A DNA stretch of 64,000 nt from Algoriphagus sp. Y33. Lineage in GTDB: Bacteria; Bacteroidota; Bacteroidia; Cytophagales; Cyclobacteriaceae. The DNA is taken from contig NZ_CP061947.1 in assembly GCF_014838715.1 (NCBI RefSeq), forward strand, positions 3,472,001-3,536,000. The letters are read 5' to 3'. A program made the position numbers and the translations under genes. Below the pieces are notes generated by a model, which saw only the letters and a program-made list of their open reading frames with translations, was not told the origin of the DNA and did not search any database. Of this stretch, positions 28,041 to 40,046 are shown one piece after another (position 1 is the first letter of the stretch; each line of letters begins with the position of its first letter).

Positions 28041-28340
28041 TTATATATCCATCATCAGCAAATAAGAGCTCATAGATTTGCCATGCTTGTCTAAGGTAGA
28101 GGCACTAGTGACTCCTCCTTCAAGGGCATCGTAGAGCACAAAATTCAAAGCTCCAAGTTGTGGTAATTCGTAACGATCCACCCTGCCCTTAATACGGTCA
28201 CCAAACCAGGCTTTTACTTTTTCTGCGGTCACTTTACTGAAAACCAAATCATAGTTTTCCTTGTCGTACACGATCAATGATATATTACTGATATTTCCTT
28301 TGTCTCCAGTCCTGGAATGTGCTATCTCCCAAAGTTTCAT
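28041..28340 (-). CDS. AtuA-like small subunit (C-terminal ferredoxin-fold domain of AtuA)
   Basis: This 99-residue protein matches the C-terminal domain that is fused to the end of full-length AtuA proteins. Conserved pieces are HSRTGDKGNISNISLIVYD (8-26), VERYELP-like VDRYELPQLGALNFVLYDAL (about 55-74) and LDKHGKSMSSYLL. Here it is a separate gene starting 1 bp after the large subunit, so the two products probably form a complex. Its own activity is unknown. Confidence 0.85.
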   Translation of the reverse strand: MKLWEIAHSRTGDKGNISNISLIVYDKENYDLVFSKVTAEKVKAWFGDRIKGRVDRYELPQLGALNFVLYDALEGGVTSASTLDKHGKSMSSYLLMMDI

Positions 28341-28341
28341 A

Positions 28342-29682
28342 TCAGTCTATGGTTTGGTATATGATGTTCGTTTGTACTTCTGATTTGGGTAAAAGCACTG
28401 AAGCGATGGAAATTTGCCCGCTCAAATGCTGAGTTGCCCCGCCTCCTCCGGCAGGTCCATTGGTATAAAGAGCTTCTACTTCCAAACCAATTTGCCTAGC
28501 TATAGCTGCGGAACCGGATTTCCCGGCAACTCTAACTCTAGCCTCCGGAGGCTCAACTAGCTGACTAGACGAGTTTAAAGGATTGATGGAGTTTACTCCT
28601 ATAAGTTCGAATCTCAAATCAGTAAGTTCTTTACCTTCCAGTCTTTTTTTGATGATTTCTATGGCCAATTCAGCTCTTTTTAAACAATTGGCACCACCGT
28701 AGCTAATCTCTCCTTCTCCCAAATACCCATTTCTATATCCCACGCTGACCTTGTAAGTATCAGTAGCCTGATTTCCATTGCCTTCCTTGAATGCAATTTT
28801 ATCTTTTTCCAACTCGTGAAATTCTACTTTCGAAAAGTCAGCTACGCAATCCGGTGTAAAGTAATTCTGAGGATCGTGGATTTCATATAACATCTGCTCG
28901 GTGCAAGTGGCAGTACTCACCAAACCACCCGATTCCGGAAGTTTAGTCACAAATCCATCTCCAGATTCATCCACTTCAACCAAGGGAAATCCAAGGTTCC
29001 ACAGCTCAGGAACATCCTTGATTCCCGGATCAGCGAAATATCCTCCACAAACTTGTCCGGCACATTCCAACAAATGCCCGATCAAGGTTCCTTTTCCCAA
29101 TTTCCTAAAATCGTCCATGCTCCAACCAAACTCATAAATCATGGGAGCCAGAAATAAGGAAGGATCTGCTACCCGGCCTGTCACAATAATATCCGCACCG
29201 CTTCGCAAAGCTTCTACTATCGGCAATGCTCCCAGGTAAGCATTTGCAGAAACGATGTTTTCTTTGATAGAAGATAAGGGTTGCCCCGTTTCAAGGATCA
29301 CCAGATTATCCTGATTCTTGACTTGCTCCAGCACATCATCTCCGATTACTGCTGCGATTTTCATCCCACGAGCGCCAGCTTTCCTGGCCAAAGAAGCTAA
29401 TATTTCAGCCGCTTTTTCAGGATTAGCCGCTCCCATATTCGTGATGACTTTGATCTTGTTTTTATAGGCTAATGGAATCACCTGTTCCATTCTATATTCA
29501 AGTAAATTATTGTACCCTTTGGATGGATCGACTCTTTTTTGTTCTTGGGCAATGGCTATCGTCCGCTCCGCAAGGCATTCAAATCCAATGTAATCAAGAT
29601 TCCCTTTCTCCATCAACCGGATGGCAGGCTCCAGCCTGTCACCTCCATAACCTGCTCCACTTCCTATTCTAATCTTCATCAT
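28342..29682 (-). CDS. AtuA-like protein, large subunit (DUF1446)
   Basis: This 446-residue cytoplasmic protein belongs to the acyclic-terpene-utilisation AtuA family (DUF1446), first named from citronellol/geraniol catabolism in Pseudomonas. Typical segments are IRIGSGAGYGGDRLEPA (4-20), VITNMGAANPEKAAE near 79-93, DIIVTGRVADPSLFLAPM near 163 and GPAGGGGATQHLSGQI near the C-terminus. It lacks the C-terminal domain, which is supplied by the next gene. It sits 3 bp after a CitMHS carboxylate transporter and no other atu genes are near, so terpene degradation is doubtful. A role on an imported hydroxy- or tricarboxylate is inference. Confidence 0.88.
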   Translation of the reverse strand: MMKIRIGSGAGYGGDRLEPAIRLMEKGNLDYIGFECLAERTIAIAQEQKRVDPSKGYNNLLEYRMEQVIPLAYKNKIKVITNMGAANPEKAAEILASLARKAGARGMKIAAVIGDDVLEQVKNQDNLVILETGQPLSSIKENIVSANAYLGALPIVEALRSGADIIVTGRVADPSLFLAPMIYEFGWSMDDFRKLGKGTLIGHLLECAGQVCGGYFADPGIKDVPELWNLGFPLVEVDESGDGFVTKLPESGGLVSTATCTEQMLYEIHDPQNYFTPDCVADFSKVEFHELEKDKIAFKEGNGNQATDTYKVSVGYRNGYLGEGEISYGGANCLKRAELAIEIIKKRLEGKELTDLRFELIGVNSINPLNSSSQLVEPPEARVRVAGKSGSAAIARQIGLEVEALYTNGPAGGGGATQHLSGQISIASVLLPKSEVQTNIIYQTID

Positions 29683-29685
29683 ATT

Positions 29686-30966
29686 TTAAAAGGAAATAGC
29701 CCCAATTATAAGTGAAACAATCAATATAATCATACTCACCAAAAATGCATAAGGAATGGTCTTCCGTTGGTGATCTGCCAAGTCAACACCTGTCAGACCA
29801 ATCAGCAAGAAGGTCGCTCCGGTCAAAGGGCTAACAGGAAATCCTGTAGTCATCTGCCCCATAATTGCCGCTCTTCCCACTTCAATGCCTGAACCTCCAA
29901 ACTCCACGGCTGTGGAAGCCAATAAAGGTAAAATACCAAAATAGAAGGAATCAGGATCGAAAAGCAGACTTGCAGGCATGGATAAAACCCCCATGATCAC
30001 AGCCAAATGATTCCCAATCCAATCAGGGGTATACGCAACAGCTGAATCAGCCATTGCCGATATCATTCCTGAACCTTTCAAAATCCCTGTAAAACATCCC
30101 GCGGCAAAAAGAATACTTGCCATCAAAATCGCAGCCTTGGCATGTGCATCAATCCGCTTTCCTTGCTCCTTCACTTTCGGGTAATTTACCGTTATAGCAA
30201 CACAAAATGCGATCATGAAAATGACATGAGGCGGTGCTAATCCTGACACTAAAATCCCGACAGCCAGAAGAATCAGCGCTATATTAAACCAGAACAACCT
30301 TGGGCGTTCCAATTCACTGAAAGTGATTTCTTCTTCAAAATGAACCTTGGTTAACACTTCTCCTTTTCTTTCACTTTTCCCAAGATAGAATGCAATTAAG
30401 AGCACCGAAGCTAAACCCACCAAAACCGGAATCAGCAGAGGATTGAAGAGTTCGGTCACCGAAATTTCCAATGCAGAGGCTGCTCTTATAGTAGGTCCTC
30501 CCCATGGTAGAATATTCATCGTTCCAGCTGAAAGAGCGACTATACAAGCAAGGTTAGCCCGTTTCATAGTTAAGGCATCATACAGGGGCAAAAAGGCCGG
30601 AATTGTCACCAAAAAAGTTACTGCTCCAGAGCCATCCAAGTGCACGATCATTGCCAAAACTGAAGCTGCGACAGATATTTTCGCAGGATCATTTCCTGCA
30701 AATCCCAGCAGCTTATTGATGATGGGCTTAAAAGTCCCTGCGTCAGTCAATATCCCGAAAAAGAGAATGGCGAAAATAAACATGACACCTGTAGGTGCGA
30801 TGGTCTTGATCCCATCCGTCATGAAGTCTAGCAACTCAAAACCAAAACCTCCAATCAATCCCATCACCACCGGCACCATAATCAATGCAACTACCGGAGA
30901 TGCCTTTTTTGACATCACCAAGACTAGCAAAATGACTATGGTAAGAAAACCTAAAAGTGACAGCAT
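29686..30966 (-). CDS. CitMHS-family carboxylate:cation symporter
   Basis: This 426-residue inner-membrane protein has 11-12 hydrophobic segments spread over its length and is typical of the CitMHS (citrate-metal:proton symport) family within the ion transporter superfamily. Characteristic parts are PTGVMFIFAILFFGILTDAG near 59-78, HLDGSGAVTFLVTIPAFLP near 109-127, and DPDSFYFGILPLL near 335-347. It should bring a citrate-like dicarboxylate or tricarboxylate, probably with Mg2+ or Ca2+, into the cell. It heads a tight operon with split AtuA and an esterase. An AACCCAAAA motif occurs about 110 bp upstream. Confidence 0.9.
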   Translation of the reverse strand: MLSLLGFLTIVILLVLVMSKKASPVVALIMVPVVMGLIGGFGFELLDFMTDGIKTIAPTGVMFIFAILFFGILTDAGTFKPIINKLLGFAGNDPAKISVAASVLAMIVHLDGSGAVTFLVTIPAFLPLYDALTMKRANLACIVALSAGTMNILPWGGPTIRAASALEISVTELFNPLLIPVLVGLASVLLIAFYLGKSERKGEVLTKVHFEEEITFSELERPRLFWFNIALILLAVGILVSGLAPPHVIFMIAFCVAITVNYPKVKEQGKRIDAHAKAAILMASILFAAGCFTGILKGSGMISAMADSAVAYTPDWIGNHLAVIMGVLSMPASLLFDPDSFYFGILPLLASTAVEFGGSGIEVGRAAIMGQMTTGFPVSPLTGATFLLIGLTGVDLADHQRKTIPYAFLVSMIILIVSLIIGAISF

Positions 30967-31195
30967 AGAAGCAATTTTTAGTTGGTTATCATGGGTTTTA
31001 AAATTCTAAATATTGGGTAAAGCTGAGGTTAGAAAACCCACTGATTAACAGTAAGATGAGGAGTATTTTTTTTCATGGGATTTTGGGTTTGTCTTACTTA
31101 GAAAATGAAATAAAATTTACTTTGAATTATTCGTTAAACAAAAGGGCTGCATGATCTGAGCAAATTTGTTGGTTCCTTAAAGCTCCTACATTGTT

Positions 31196-32089
<894 letters not shown>

Positions 32090-32134
32090 TTAGGTTATTT
32101 TTTGGGTTAAATTGCCTGGATCAAAATTTCCAGC

Positions 32135-33022
<888 letters not shown>

Positions 33023-33063
33023 TTATTGATTAAGGAAGTACAAATTCATATTGACCGCTCTCC

Positions 33064-34008
33064 TCAGTCACCGGGTCTTAGACTGTAATTTTCATAGGTA
33101 GGAAAGTCATAGGGTACAGGATAGGTTACCTTTCCGGTGGCCAACCATTCTGTTGCCCTGATCACAGTAGTCTGAAAACCGGCACAACGGTAGGCCGGAG
33201 GATAAGTCTCGCCCTTCCACAGATGGCCCATACTGGAATTGTATACCTTTCCTTCGCCATACTCGACTACCCACTCCACCGGCCACAATTTCCCGGTATC
33301 TGTGCTATCATAAGCATAGGAAAGTACAGTCAGGTTTTCGGCAGTGCCTCGGGGGAAACTGTAAACCTCCGTATTTACGGTCTTCCATGATTCAGGAAAA
33401 CCTTCATTGATGGGGTGGCGATTCAGTATTTGAATGAGTGCATCAAAACGATCCCCATGCCCCGTACCTTCCCCTTCTCCCCGGTGATGTTTTATCAGCT
33501 GCCCTTGAGAATTTACCTCCAAAGACACCCCTGCCTGAGCTGAGCGCCAGCCTAATCCAATCATCTTATCGTATTCTTTCCAATCCGGAAACGCATTATT
33601 GGCTGAGTGAAGAATATACAAACCTCCGCCATGCTGCATGTAGGTTTCCAAACTCTTCTGCGCTTGGTCAGGCCAGTTTAAACTTGGGTTGTGGATATTA
33701 TTAGTATTCTGGATGATCACATCAAAAGCTTCAAAATCGGGAATCCACCTCTGCCTCTGAATGCTGTCAACCGGTACGGTGGATACTTCCACCTCAAACT
33801 TCCCACTTCCTTCCAAAATCCATTTGATCACTTCGGTGGTTTGCTTCCAGTCATGATTGCTAAATCCATCCACGATTAAAACGGTATGGACAGGTTTGGT
33901 TTGGGAAGAAAGATCCCCGCTCATAAGCAAGGACAATCCCATAGCGATCAGTCCAATAAACCGCCTCAGACGAAGTCTTGTTGAATAAAAATCTTCCTTG
34001 AATACCAT
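33064..34008 (-). CDS. ThuA-domain protein (class I GATase-like fold)
   Basis: This 314-residue exported protein has the ThuA fold: TVLIVDGFSNHDWKQTTEVI near 43-62, GGGLYILHSANNAFP near 128-142, and VYNSSMGHLWKGE near 258. ThuA proteins are common in Bacteroidota sugar loci and some are linked to trehalose or other disaccharide use, but their biochemical role is poorly settled. The basic N-terminus (about 1-18) precedes a signal helix (FIGLIAMGLSLLMSG), so the true start may be an internal one. It lies between the acetylesterase and GH95. Confidence 0.88.
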   Translation of the reverse strand: MVFKEDFYSTRLRLRRFIGLIAMGLSLLMSGDLSSQTKPVHTVLIVDGFSNHDWKQTTEVIKWILEGSGKFEVEVSTVPVDSIQRQRWIPDFEAFDVIIQNTNNIHNPSLNWPDQAQKSLETYMQHGGGLYILHSANNAFPDWKEYDKMIGLGWRSAQAGVSLEVNSQGQLIKHHRGEGEGTGHGDRFDALIQILNRHPINEGFPESWKTVNTEVYSFPRGTAENLTVLSYAYDSTDTGKLWPVEWVVEYGEGKVYNSSMGHLWKGETYPPAYRCAGFQTTVIRATEWLATGKVTYPVPYDFPTYENYSLRPGD

Positions 34009-34092
34009 TAAAAATCAGTTATAAATATGTTTCCGCTTACTCAATTTATACTTGAAATCTATGTCCGAAAAGAAACCTACATTTTGCAGGAC

Positions 34093-36576
34093 TCAATTTT
34101 CTGCTACAAAGGTAACCACCTCTCCTTGTGTGGTTTTGACATCAAACAGCTTCATGTCAGTTAGATCCACAGGAATAATCCCGGCCTCTGCAGAAATTAT
34201 TGGATCTGCGGTAAGTGGCACCTGATAGAAAGGATTCGGATTTTCGCCGCTAGCTTTATTTAGTTCATTTCCATTTTCCAGGCTCAATGCATTTGGCACC
34301 CTCAACCGTAGATTTCCTCCAACAGTGGATTTAATCACAACCTTCTCAATCTTCCCGTCTTTCCATTTCAGTTCCAGCACTTCAAAGCCGCCTTTGGCAC
34401 GAATACCGGAGATGCTTCCATCTTTCCAAACATCCGGTAAGGCAGGCAAAAGATGAATTTCACCATTGGCACTCTGCACCAACATTTCGGTTATTCCTGA
34501 AGTACAGCCGAAGTTTCCGTCAATCTGGAAGGGAGGATGTGCGTCAAAAAGATTGTTGTAAGATCCGCCGCCCCCTTGATTAGAACCAACTGGAGATAAT
34601 TGGTTTTGAATGAGTTTGTAGGCATGATTTCCATCAAGCATCCGTGCCCACCAGTTAACTTTCCAACCCATACTCCATCCTGTGGAAACATCACCTCGTT
34701 GGATAAGGGTATTTCTCGCAGCAGAATAAAGTTCAGGTGTACGTAAAGGGGAAATCTGATTGGATGGAAATAAGCCGTACAAATGCGAAATATGACGGTG
34801 ATGGTCATTGGGATCGTCTATGTCATCCAGCCATTCTTGCAATTGCCCATGCTTTCCGATCTGCATAGGGGGCAGTCGGTCTCTCATCACACGAAGCGAA
34901 TCTGCAAATGACTGATCCCTGTCCAGCAATTCGGAAGCCTGAATCACAGCACTGAAAGCATCAAAAACCAATTGATTATCCATGGTAGTTCCGGCGTCCA
35001 AGGACGACCCCTCATGTGCGGCCGGGGCATTTTCCGGAGAAGTCCCCGGGTTTACTACCAACCACTTGTTATCCGGATGCTCGACCAAGAAATCCACATA
35101 GAACGTCGCAGCACCTTTTAATATCGGATAAATCGACTTCAGGTATTCCGTATCTCCGCTGTATTGGAAATGGTCCCAGAGATGCTGGCTCGTCCAGGCA
35201 CCACCACCACTCCATATTCCCCAGAAGATCGCATCCACCGGGCCGGTAATTCTCCAAATATCAGTATTATGATGAGCCATCCACCCTCTGGCGCCATACA
35301 TTACACGGGCCGTTTCTTCACCTGCTTCGGCCATTTCGGAAACCATTTTCAGGAAGGGTTCATGCAGCTCCGCCAAATTGGTTTTCTCGGCAGGCCAATA
35401 GTTCATCTGTGCATTGATATTGATGGTGTATTTGCTGTCCCAGGGCGGTGACATCTCTTTGTTCCAGATTCCCTGTAGGTTTGCAGGCTGTCCTCCAGGC
35501 TGGGAAGAAGAAATGAGCAAATACCTTCCATATTGATAATAAAGCGTGACCAACTGGGGATCATTACCGGTTCTAAAATTGCTTAAGCGCTCATCTGTGG
35601 GGAGTTTGGAGGACTCTGTCTCACCCAAATCCAAGACTACCCGATTGAAGTAGTTTTGATAATCCGGCACGTTAGTCTTCAGCAGATCATCAAAAGATTT
35701 GGTGGAAGCTTTTGACATAAACTCCTCTGATCTGGCATTTTCATCGCCACTTAGATCCAGGTAATTGTTAAAATTGCTGGCAATGGAAATGTAAATAGTT
35801 GCCTCATCTGCATCCCTTACCGTAATGGAGTTATCCGAAGTAGAAGTTGTTCCTCCACGGTTTTTGATTTTGGTGAGGCTTTTAAATTTAACCTGTCCCC
35901 TTAATCCTTCATGATCCGTGGTGGTTCCCGAAATTGTCAGCTCCTTATAGGAATTGATACCGAGAGTGGCATTTGGCTGAGGCGTGGACATGGAAGCGGT
36001 GAAGGAAATCACCCCAGGTTTGCTGGAAGTCAAATGAACAGCAATGATGTTGTCCGCAAAAGAAGCAATCGCTTCACGTGTATAAGTCACGCCATCTACC
36101 ACATAGCTCACTTTGGAAATTGCCCGCTCTATATCCAGTTCCCTACGGTAATCTGTAAAAGTACCATGCCCTTCAAAGGCTATATTCAGATCTCCCACAG
36201 GCTGGAATTTCTGCCCGTGCGACTTCTTGCTTTGAATGGTTTTGGATGCCAATTGTTCGGCTTCTTTTTGCTTTCCTTCGAAAATCAAGCGTCGGATTTC
36301 CGGCAAAGCAGCCAGGGCATCCGGGTTATCATTCCTATTTGGACCACCTGACCAGACAGTATGCTCATTGAGCTGGATGAGCTCATTTTCCACATTTCCA
36401 TAGATCATAGCACCCAGTTTACCATTTCCTATCGGCAAGGCATCTGTCCATACATCAGCAGCCGGTTGCTTGTACCAAAGGGTGAGTGGTGAGCTTTCCT
36501 GAGCTTTTACCGGCACGGAAAAAGCTAGAAAAATCACAATAAATAAGCTTCTTAAATAAGATTGATAAGCAGGCAT
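34093..36576 (-). CDS. GH95 alpha-L-fucosidase or alpha-L-galactosidase
   Basis: This 827-residue exported enzyme of family GH95 inverts alpha-1,2-linked L-fucose or L-galactose. After the signal peptide (about 1-25) come the N-terminal beta domain starting [20 protein letters not shown] and an (alpha/alpha)6 catalytic domain. Residues equivalent to those in the Bifidobacterium AfcA enzyme are present: N386 and N388 (NINAQMNYW), E515 (TSPEN) and D686 (QIDGNFG). In complex xylans the family can also act on L-galactose caps. It is adjacent to GH29 and has AACCCAAA directly before the start codon. Confidence 0.94.
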   Translation of the reverse strand: MPAYQSYLRSLFIVIFLAFSVPVKAQESSPLTLWYKQPAADVWTDALPIGNGKLGAMIYGNVENELIQLNEHTVWSGGPNRNDNPDALAALPEIRRLIFEGKQKEAEQLASKTIQSKKSHGQKFQPVGDLNIAFEGHGTFTDYRRELDIERAISKVSYVVDGVTYTREAIASFADNIIAVHLTSSKPGVISFTASMSTPQPNATLGINSYKELTISGTTTDHEGLRGQVKFKSLTKIKNRGGTTSTSDNSITVRDADEATIYISIASNFNNYLDLSGDENARSEEFMSKASTKSFDDLLKTNVPDYQNYFNRVVLDLGETESSKLPTDERLSNFRTGNDPQLVTLYYQYGRYLLISSSQPGGQPANLQGIWNKEMSPPWDSKYTININAQMNYWPAEKTNLAELHEPFLKMVSEMAEAGEETARVMYGARGWMAHHNTDIWRITGPVDAIFWGIWSGGGAWTSQHLWDHFQYSGDTEYLKSIYPILKGAATFYVDFLVEHPDNKWLVVNPGTSPENAPAAHEGSSLDAGTTMDNQLVFDAFSAVIQASELLDRDQSFADSLRVMRDRLPPMQIGKHGQLQEWLDDIDDPNDHHRHISHLYGLFPSNQISPLRTPELYSAARNTLIQRGDVSTGWSMGWKVNWWARMLDGNHAYKLIQNQLSPVGSNQGGGGSYNNLFDAHPPFQIDGNFGCTSGITEMLVQSANGEIHLLPALPDVWKDGSISGIRAKGGFEVLELKWKDGKIEKVVIKSTVGGNLRLRVPNALSLENGNELNKASGENPNPFYQVPLTADPIISAEAGIIPVDLTDMKLFDVKTTQGEVVTFVAEN

Positions 36577-36624
36577 TTTGGGTTAGTGTTTAAAAGTGTA
36601 GGTTAAGCAAACGATGCCCATGGA

Positions 36625-38712
36625 TTATTTGGTAATCACATCGATTTCTGCATAGCCGGCCGAATTGTCGTTTTTTGTGTTTTTTAAAGCTGTGAGTTTT
36701 ATATATCTGGCTTTCACCGAAGCGAATTCCTTACTTTGCCATAGTGGATTGTTGTTGATATTGGAGAATTCACCTTGACTTACTCTGTGCCAGGAGTTAT
36801 TGTCCATAGACACATGGAATTCATATTCCGTGATAATACCACTAGACCAGAGTCTTTGATCAGGTAGGTATCGGAAGCCGATCAGCTCCTCCTCTTTGCC
36901 CAGATCGATGACCAGATCTATCGGGAGCTTCTTATCGTCAGATTGATGCCAAAACGTATTGGGGTCACCATCAATAACCTGTGCCACACCGGAATCCCCT
37001 TCACCTGTGACTTTCCAGTTTTTCCTGGAAATATCAAAGCTTTCCTCAGTTACCGGACTGCTTCTCTGAGAGGAAGGATCATAGGCTATGGCAGCCACCT
37101 GCACTTTGCCATCAGCAGTCGGAATAAGGCCGGTGTAAATTTCAGATTCATTAGTCGGAGCAGAACCATCCAGCGTATAATAAATCACAGATTCCTCATC
37201 TGCAGGGATGATGCGAATGTTTCCGGATTGCTCACGAATGATCCCCGGTGAGGTCAAAATCTGAGGGGCGTTAAATACACCTATATTTGAGATGACAGGA
37301 TTACTTTTGGAATCAGTGACGGTAAAGCGAAGTTGGGTAGCTTCCACGGTGGGAAACTGCAGGATTCTCTTGTAACCAATCGTAGTCTGGCTGTCCAATT
37401 CCTTCCATTCCCCATCTACCATGGCTTCTATCGTAAATGCTTTTACCCGCTGTCCCAGCCGGATGTATTCCTGGACCATAAAGCGGTTAAAGCTTGTAGG
37501 CTCATCAAAAGTAATGGTCAGAGAGGCCGAATTCACTCCATCATCAGTTGCCCAATAGGTATCCTTATCTCCATCTAAAGCCTTGGAAGCATCATATTTA
37601 CTGCTTCCGCCTCTTACATTGGTAGCATCAGCACTAGCATTTAAAGCAAGATCCTCGTCAAATACTTCTTTGACAGCTTGTGCAAAATCCAGTACATTTT
37701 TCTCGTCAGTTTCATGAATTAAACCGTTTGGCATGATCGCGAAATTAAGCAATAAAGTCCCATTCCTTCCGATGGAATTGTAATAAGTATCCATCAACTG
37801 AGGCAACGTTTTCACTTTGGAATCCTCCCTCACATGATAAAACCATTCCGGGCGAATGGAAGTATTCACCTCACCCGGTACCCAGGCATTGCCGTTTTCC
37901 ACACCGTGGCGCAACATATCCTCCGGCACATCCCCAAGGGAATCCAGTAAACTCCAGTTGGTTTCTCCCACGTACCCTGACTCAGTTCCTACCCAGCGAA
38001 GGTCTGCACGCTTCCCTCCATCATTCCAGATGACAATATTTGGCTGAAGCTCGCGCACCAATTTGTAGGTATTTCCCCAGTCGTAATACGTTCTTCGGTC
38101 AATTTCCCGTGTTTCGTTAGCTCCGCCATAGTACCCCGACCCACCATGAGCACCATCAAACCAGATTTCAAAAATCTCCCCATAATTGGTAAGCAATTCG
38201 GTCAGTTGATTCCTGAAATATGTGATGTACTCAGGCTTGCCATAGTCTGCAAAATTCCTGTCCCAAGGTGAAAGATAAACACCGAACTTCAATCCATATT
38301 CCTTGCAGGCATCTGCCATTTCCCGTACGATATCACCTTTTCCATTTTTATATGGAGAATTTTCGATGGAATAATCCGTGTATTCTGAAGGCCAAAGGCA
38401 AAATCCACTATGGTGTTTGGCCGTAAGGATCAACCCAGTCATTCCTGCTTCTTTTGCTATTCTGGCCCACTGACGCACATCCAGCTCTTTTGGGTCAAAA
38501 ATACCGGGATCCTCATCTCCAAATCCCCAAGACATATCGGTGTAGGTATTGACAGAAAAATGGATAAATCCATAATATTCCATTTCCTGCCATCTCATCT
38601 GGTTTTCATCCGGTACCGGTCCGAAAGGCTGAGGTGGTTTTACTTCCTCACATGCTGAAAGACACATGCCAAGAATTAAGAAAAGACTAACTACTAAGCC
38701 CTTGAAATTCAT
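36625..38712 (-). CDS. GH29 alpha-L-fucosidase with C-terminal binding module
   Basis: This 695-residue lipoprotein (lipobox LSAC, Cys21) releases alpha-linked L-fucose with retention. The GH29 barrel (about 35-350) shows AKHHSGFCLWPS near 98 and the nucleophile D186 in IWFDGAHGG. A discoidin/F5-8C-like module follows (about 355-475), then a chitobiase-type C-terminal segment (about 490-560, IYYTLDGSAPTNES). A second discoidin-like module (about 570-695) ends the protein. This resembles the GH29 group with relaxed linkage range (1,3/1,4). Its partner GH95 is encoded 48 bp downstream. Confidence 0.93.
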   Translation of the reverse strand: MNFKGLVVSLFLILGMCLSACEEVKPPQPFGPVPDENQMRWQEMEYYGFIHFSVNTYTDMSWGFGDEDPGIFDPKELDVRQWARIAKEAGMTGLILTAKHHSGFCLWPSEYTDYSIENSPYKNGKGDIVREMADACKEYGLKFGVYLSPWDRNFADYGKPEYITYFRNQLTELLTNYGEIFEIWFDGAHGGSGYYGGANETREIDRRTYYDWGNTYKLVRELQPNIVIWNDGGKRADLRWVGTESGYVGETNWSLLDSLGDVPEDMLRHGVENGNAWVPGEVNTSIRPEWFYHVREDSKVKTLPQLMDTYYNSIGRNGTLLLNFAIMPNGLIHETDEKNVLDFAQAVKEVFDEDLALNASADATNVRGGSSKYDASKALDGDKDTYWATDDGVNSASLTITFDEPTSFNRFMVQEYIRLGQRVKAFTIEAMVDGEWKELDSQTTIGYKRILQFPTVEATQLRFTVTDSKSNPVISNIGVFNAPQILTSPGIIREQSGNIRIIPADEESVIYYTLDGSAPTNESEIYTGLIPTADGKVQVAAIAYDPSSQRSSPVTEESFDISRKNWKVTGEGDSGVAQVIDGDPNTFWHQSDDKKLPIDLVIDLGKEEELIGFRYLPDQRLWSSGIITEYEFHVSMDNNSWHRVSQGEFSNINNNPLWQSKEFASVKARYIKLTALKNTKNDNSAGYAEIDVITK

Positions 38713-38806
38713 TTTTACTACTTGTTAAATTATTTATTAATCACTTATTTTTTAATGACTTAATTCCTGCTTCCATTTAGAAAATGAAGACTTAGCCTTA
38801 TTCACT

Positions 38807-39817
38807 TCACATTTCCACCATTGCCTTTATCACCCCGTTCTCAGGATTGAGCCAAGATTGAAAATCATGGGTTACCTGTTCAAACTGCACCCGGTTAGTG
38901 ATGTACTTCTCCACCGACAATTGACCGGAGTCCATGGCTTCCAAAACCTGATCAAAGTCTTCCCGGATTGCATTTCGGCTACTCATCAAAGTCGCTTCCC
39001 GCTTATGGAATTCCGGATGGGAAAAGGCTATTTCGCCTTTCTGCAAACCTACCAGCACATAATTACCTCCATGGGCGATGTATTTAAATCCCTGATTAAT
39101 AGCTGCCAGACTACCCGTAGCATCAATTACAGCATCACAAAAATCCCCGTTTGTGATCTCCCGTATTGTTTCATAAGCATTTTCACCAGCCTTCACCACA
39201 TAGGGGATATTCCAGGCTTCCCTGCAAAAGTCCAGTCTTTTGTCGTTGATATCCATAGCAATCACCATAGCTCCTGCAATCCTGGCGAACTCCATCACCC
39301 CCAATCCAATGGGACCTGCTCCGATTACCAGTACAAACTGCCCCGGTTTCACTCCTGCCCTCCGCACTCCATGAGCACCTATGGCAAAAGGCTCCGCCAA
39401 TGCAAGCTGTTCTAAGTTCAGTCTTTCTTTTTTAACCAAGGATGAAACAGGTAAGGATACAAATTCCTGCATGCCTCCATCCTCATGCACTCCAAAAACG
39501 CTGATTTTCTGACAACAATTGGGTTTGCCATTTCTACAGGCCACGCAAGTCCCACAGTTGAAATACGGAATCACTGTTACCAAATCACCTTTGAAGATTT
39601 CCTCATTTTCTGCTATTTCCGTTACTTCTCCTGCCAATTCGTGCCCAAGGATTCTTGGATAAGAAAAAAAAGGCTGGGTGCCTTCAAATGCGTGAAGGTC
39701 TGTTCCGCAGATACCGATCCTCTTGATTTTGACAATAGCCCTTCCTTCAGAAAGCTGTGGCTTTTCTCCTTCTTGATACTCAAATTCTCCAGGTGAAGTG
39801 CAGCTTAGTATTTTCAT
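38807..39817 (-). CDS. zinc-dependent medium-chain sugar/polyol dehydrogenase
   Basis: This 336-residue cytoplasmic MDR enzyme has catalytic zinc ligands C37 (GICGTD) with H59 and E60 (GHE). A structural zinc set is at C88, C91, C94 and C102. The Rossmann motif GAGPIG lies near 166-171 with an Asp at the end of the second strand, so NAD is the likely cofactor. Close relatives oxidise sorbitol, L-galactonate or similar sugar acids. The location between GH29 and an L-fucose-type aldo/keto reductase suggests a step in L-fucose or L-galactose breakdown; the exact substrate is inference. Two repeat units lie upstream. Confidence 0.88.
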   Translation of the reverse strand: MKILSCTSPGEFEYQEGEKPQLSEGRAIVKIKRIGICGTDLHAFEGTQPFFSYPRILGHELAGEVTEIAENEEIFKGDLVTVIPYFNCGTCVACRNGKPNCCQKISVFGVHEDGGMQEFVSLPVSSLVKKERLNLEQLALAEPFAIGAHGVRRAGVKPGQFVLVIGAGPIGLGVMEFARIAGAMVIAMDINDKRLDFCREAWNIPYVVKAGENAYETIREITNGDFCDAVIDATGSLAAINQGFKYIAHGGNYVLVGLQKGEIAFSHPEFHKREATLMSSRNAIREDFDQVLEAMDSGQLSVEKYITNRVQFEQVTHDFQSWLNPENGVIKAMVEM

Positions 39818-39909
39818 GTGTTTATAATTGATTTTTAATGGTCACATGGAATCTCGCATAACGGATAATCATTCATCTGTGTGACGTTCTTCGTCATGCT
39901 CGATTTCAT
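39818..39909 (-). repeat. gene-junction repeat, unit Y
   Basis: Read on minus, it begins ATGAAATCGAGC, contains ACGTCACACAGATGAATGATTA, and ends ACCATTAAAAATC...TATAAACAC directly before the ATG of the dehydrogenase gene. It encodes a 24-codon mini-frame (39835-39909) with NVTQMNDYP. The layout matches unit X (39910-40046) and the insert between mrpA and mrpB. Confidence 0.6.
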
Positions 39910-40046
39910 GTGTTTATAGTTTGTTTTTTTATGGTCATAACCTGTCCCATGACAAAGGAAACGGGATAGCCTGTCCCGCATGGTAGCTAATCATGCCACT
40001 GAGTGACACCCGAGTCATGCCTGGACTCAGACAGGTTCGATTTCAT
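39910..40046 (-). repeat. gene-junction repeat, unit X
   Basis: On minus it starts with ATGAAATCGAAC, whose ATG overlaps the TGA stop of the aldo/keto reductase. It carries GGTGTCACTCAGTGGCATGATTA and ends ACCATAAAAAAACAAACTATAAACAC, where unit Y begins. A 19-codon mini-frame (39987-40046) contains GVTQWHD. Similarity to unit Y is clear at both ends and looser inside. Confidence 0.6.

Noticed and set aside
28041..29682. Frameshifted single atuA gene
   Set aside because: The large frame ends and the small one begins with its own ATG 1 bp later, both with intact conserved ends. A natural split is more likely than a broken gene.
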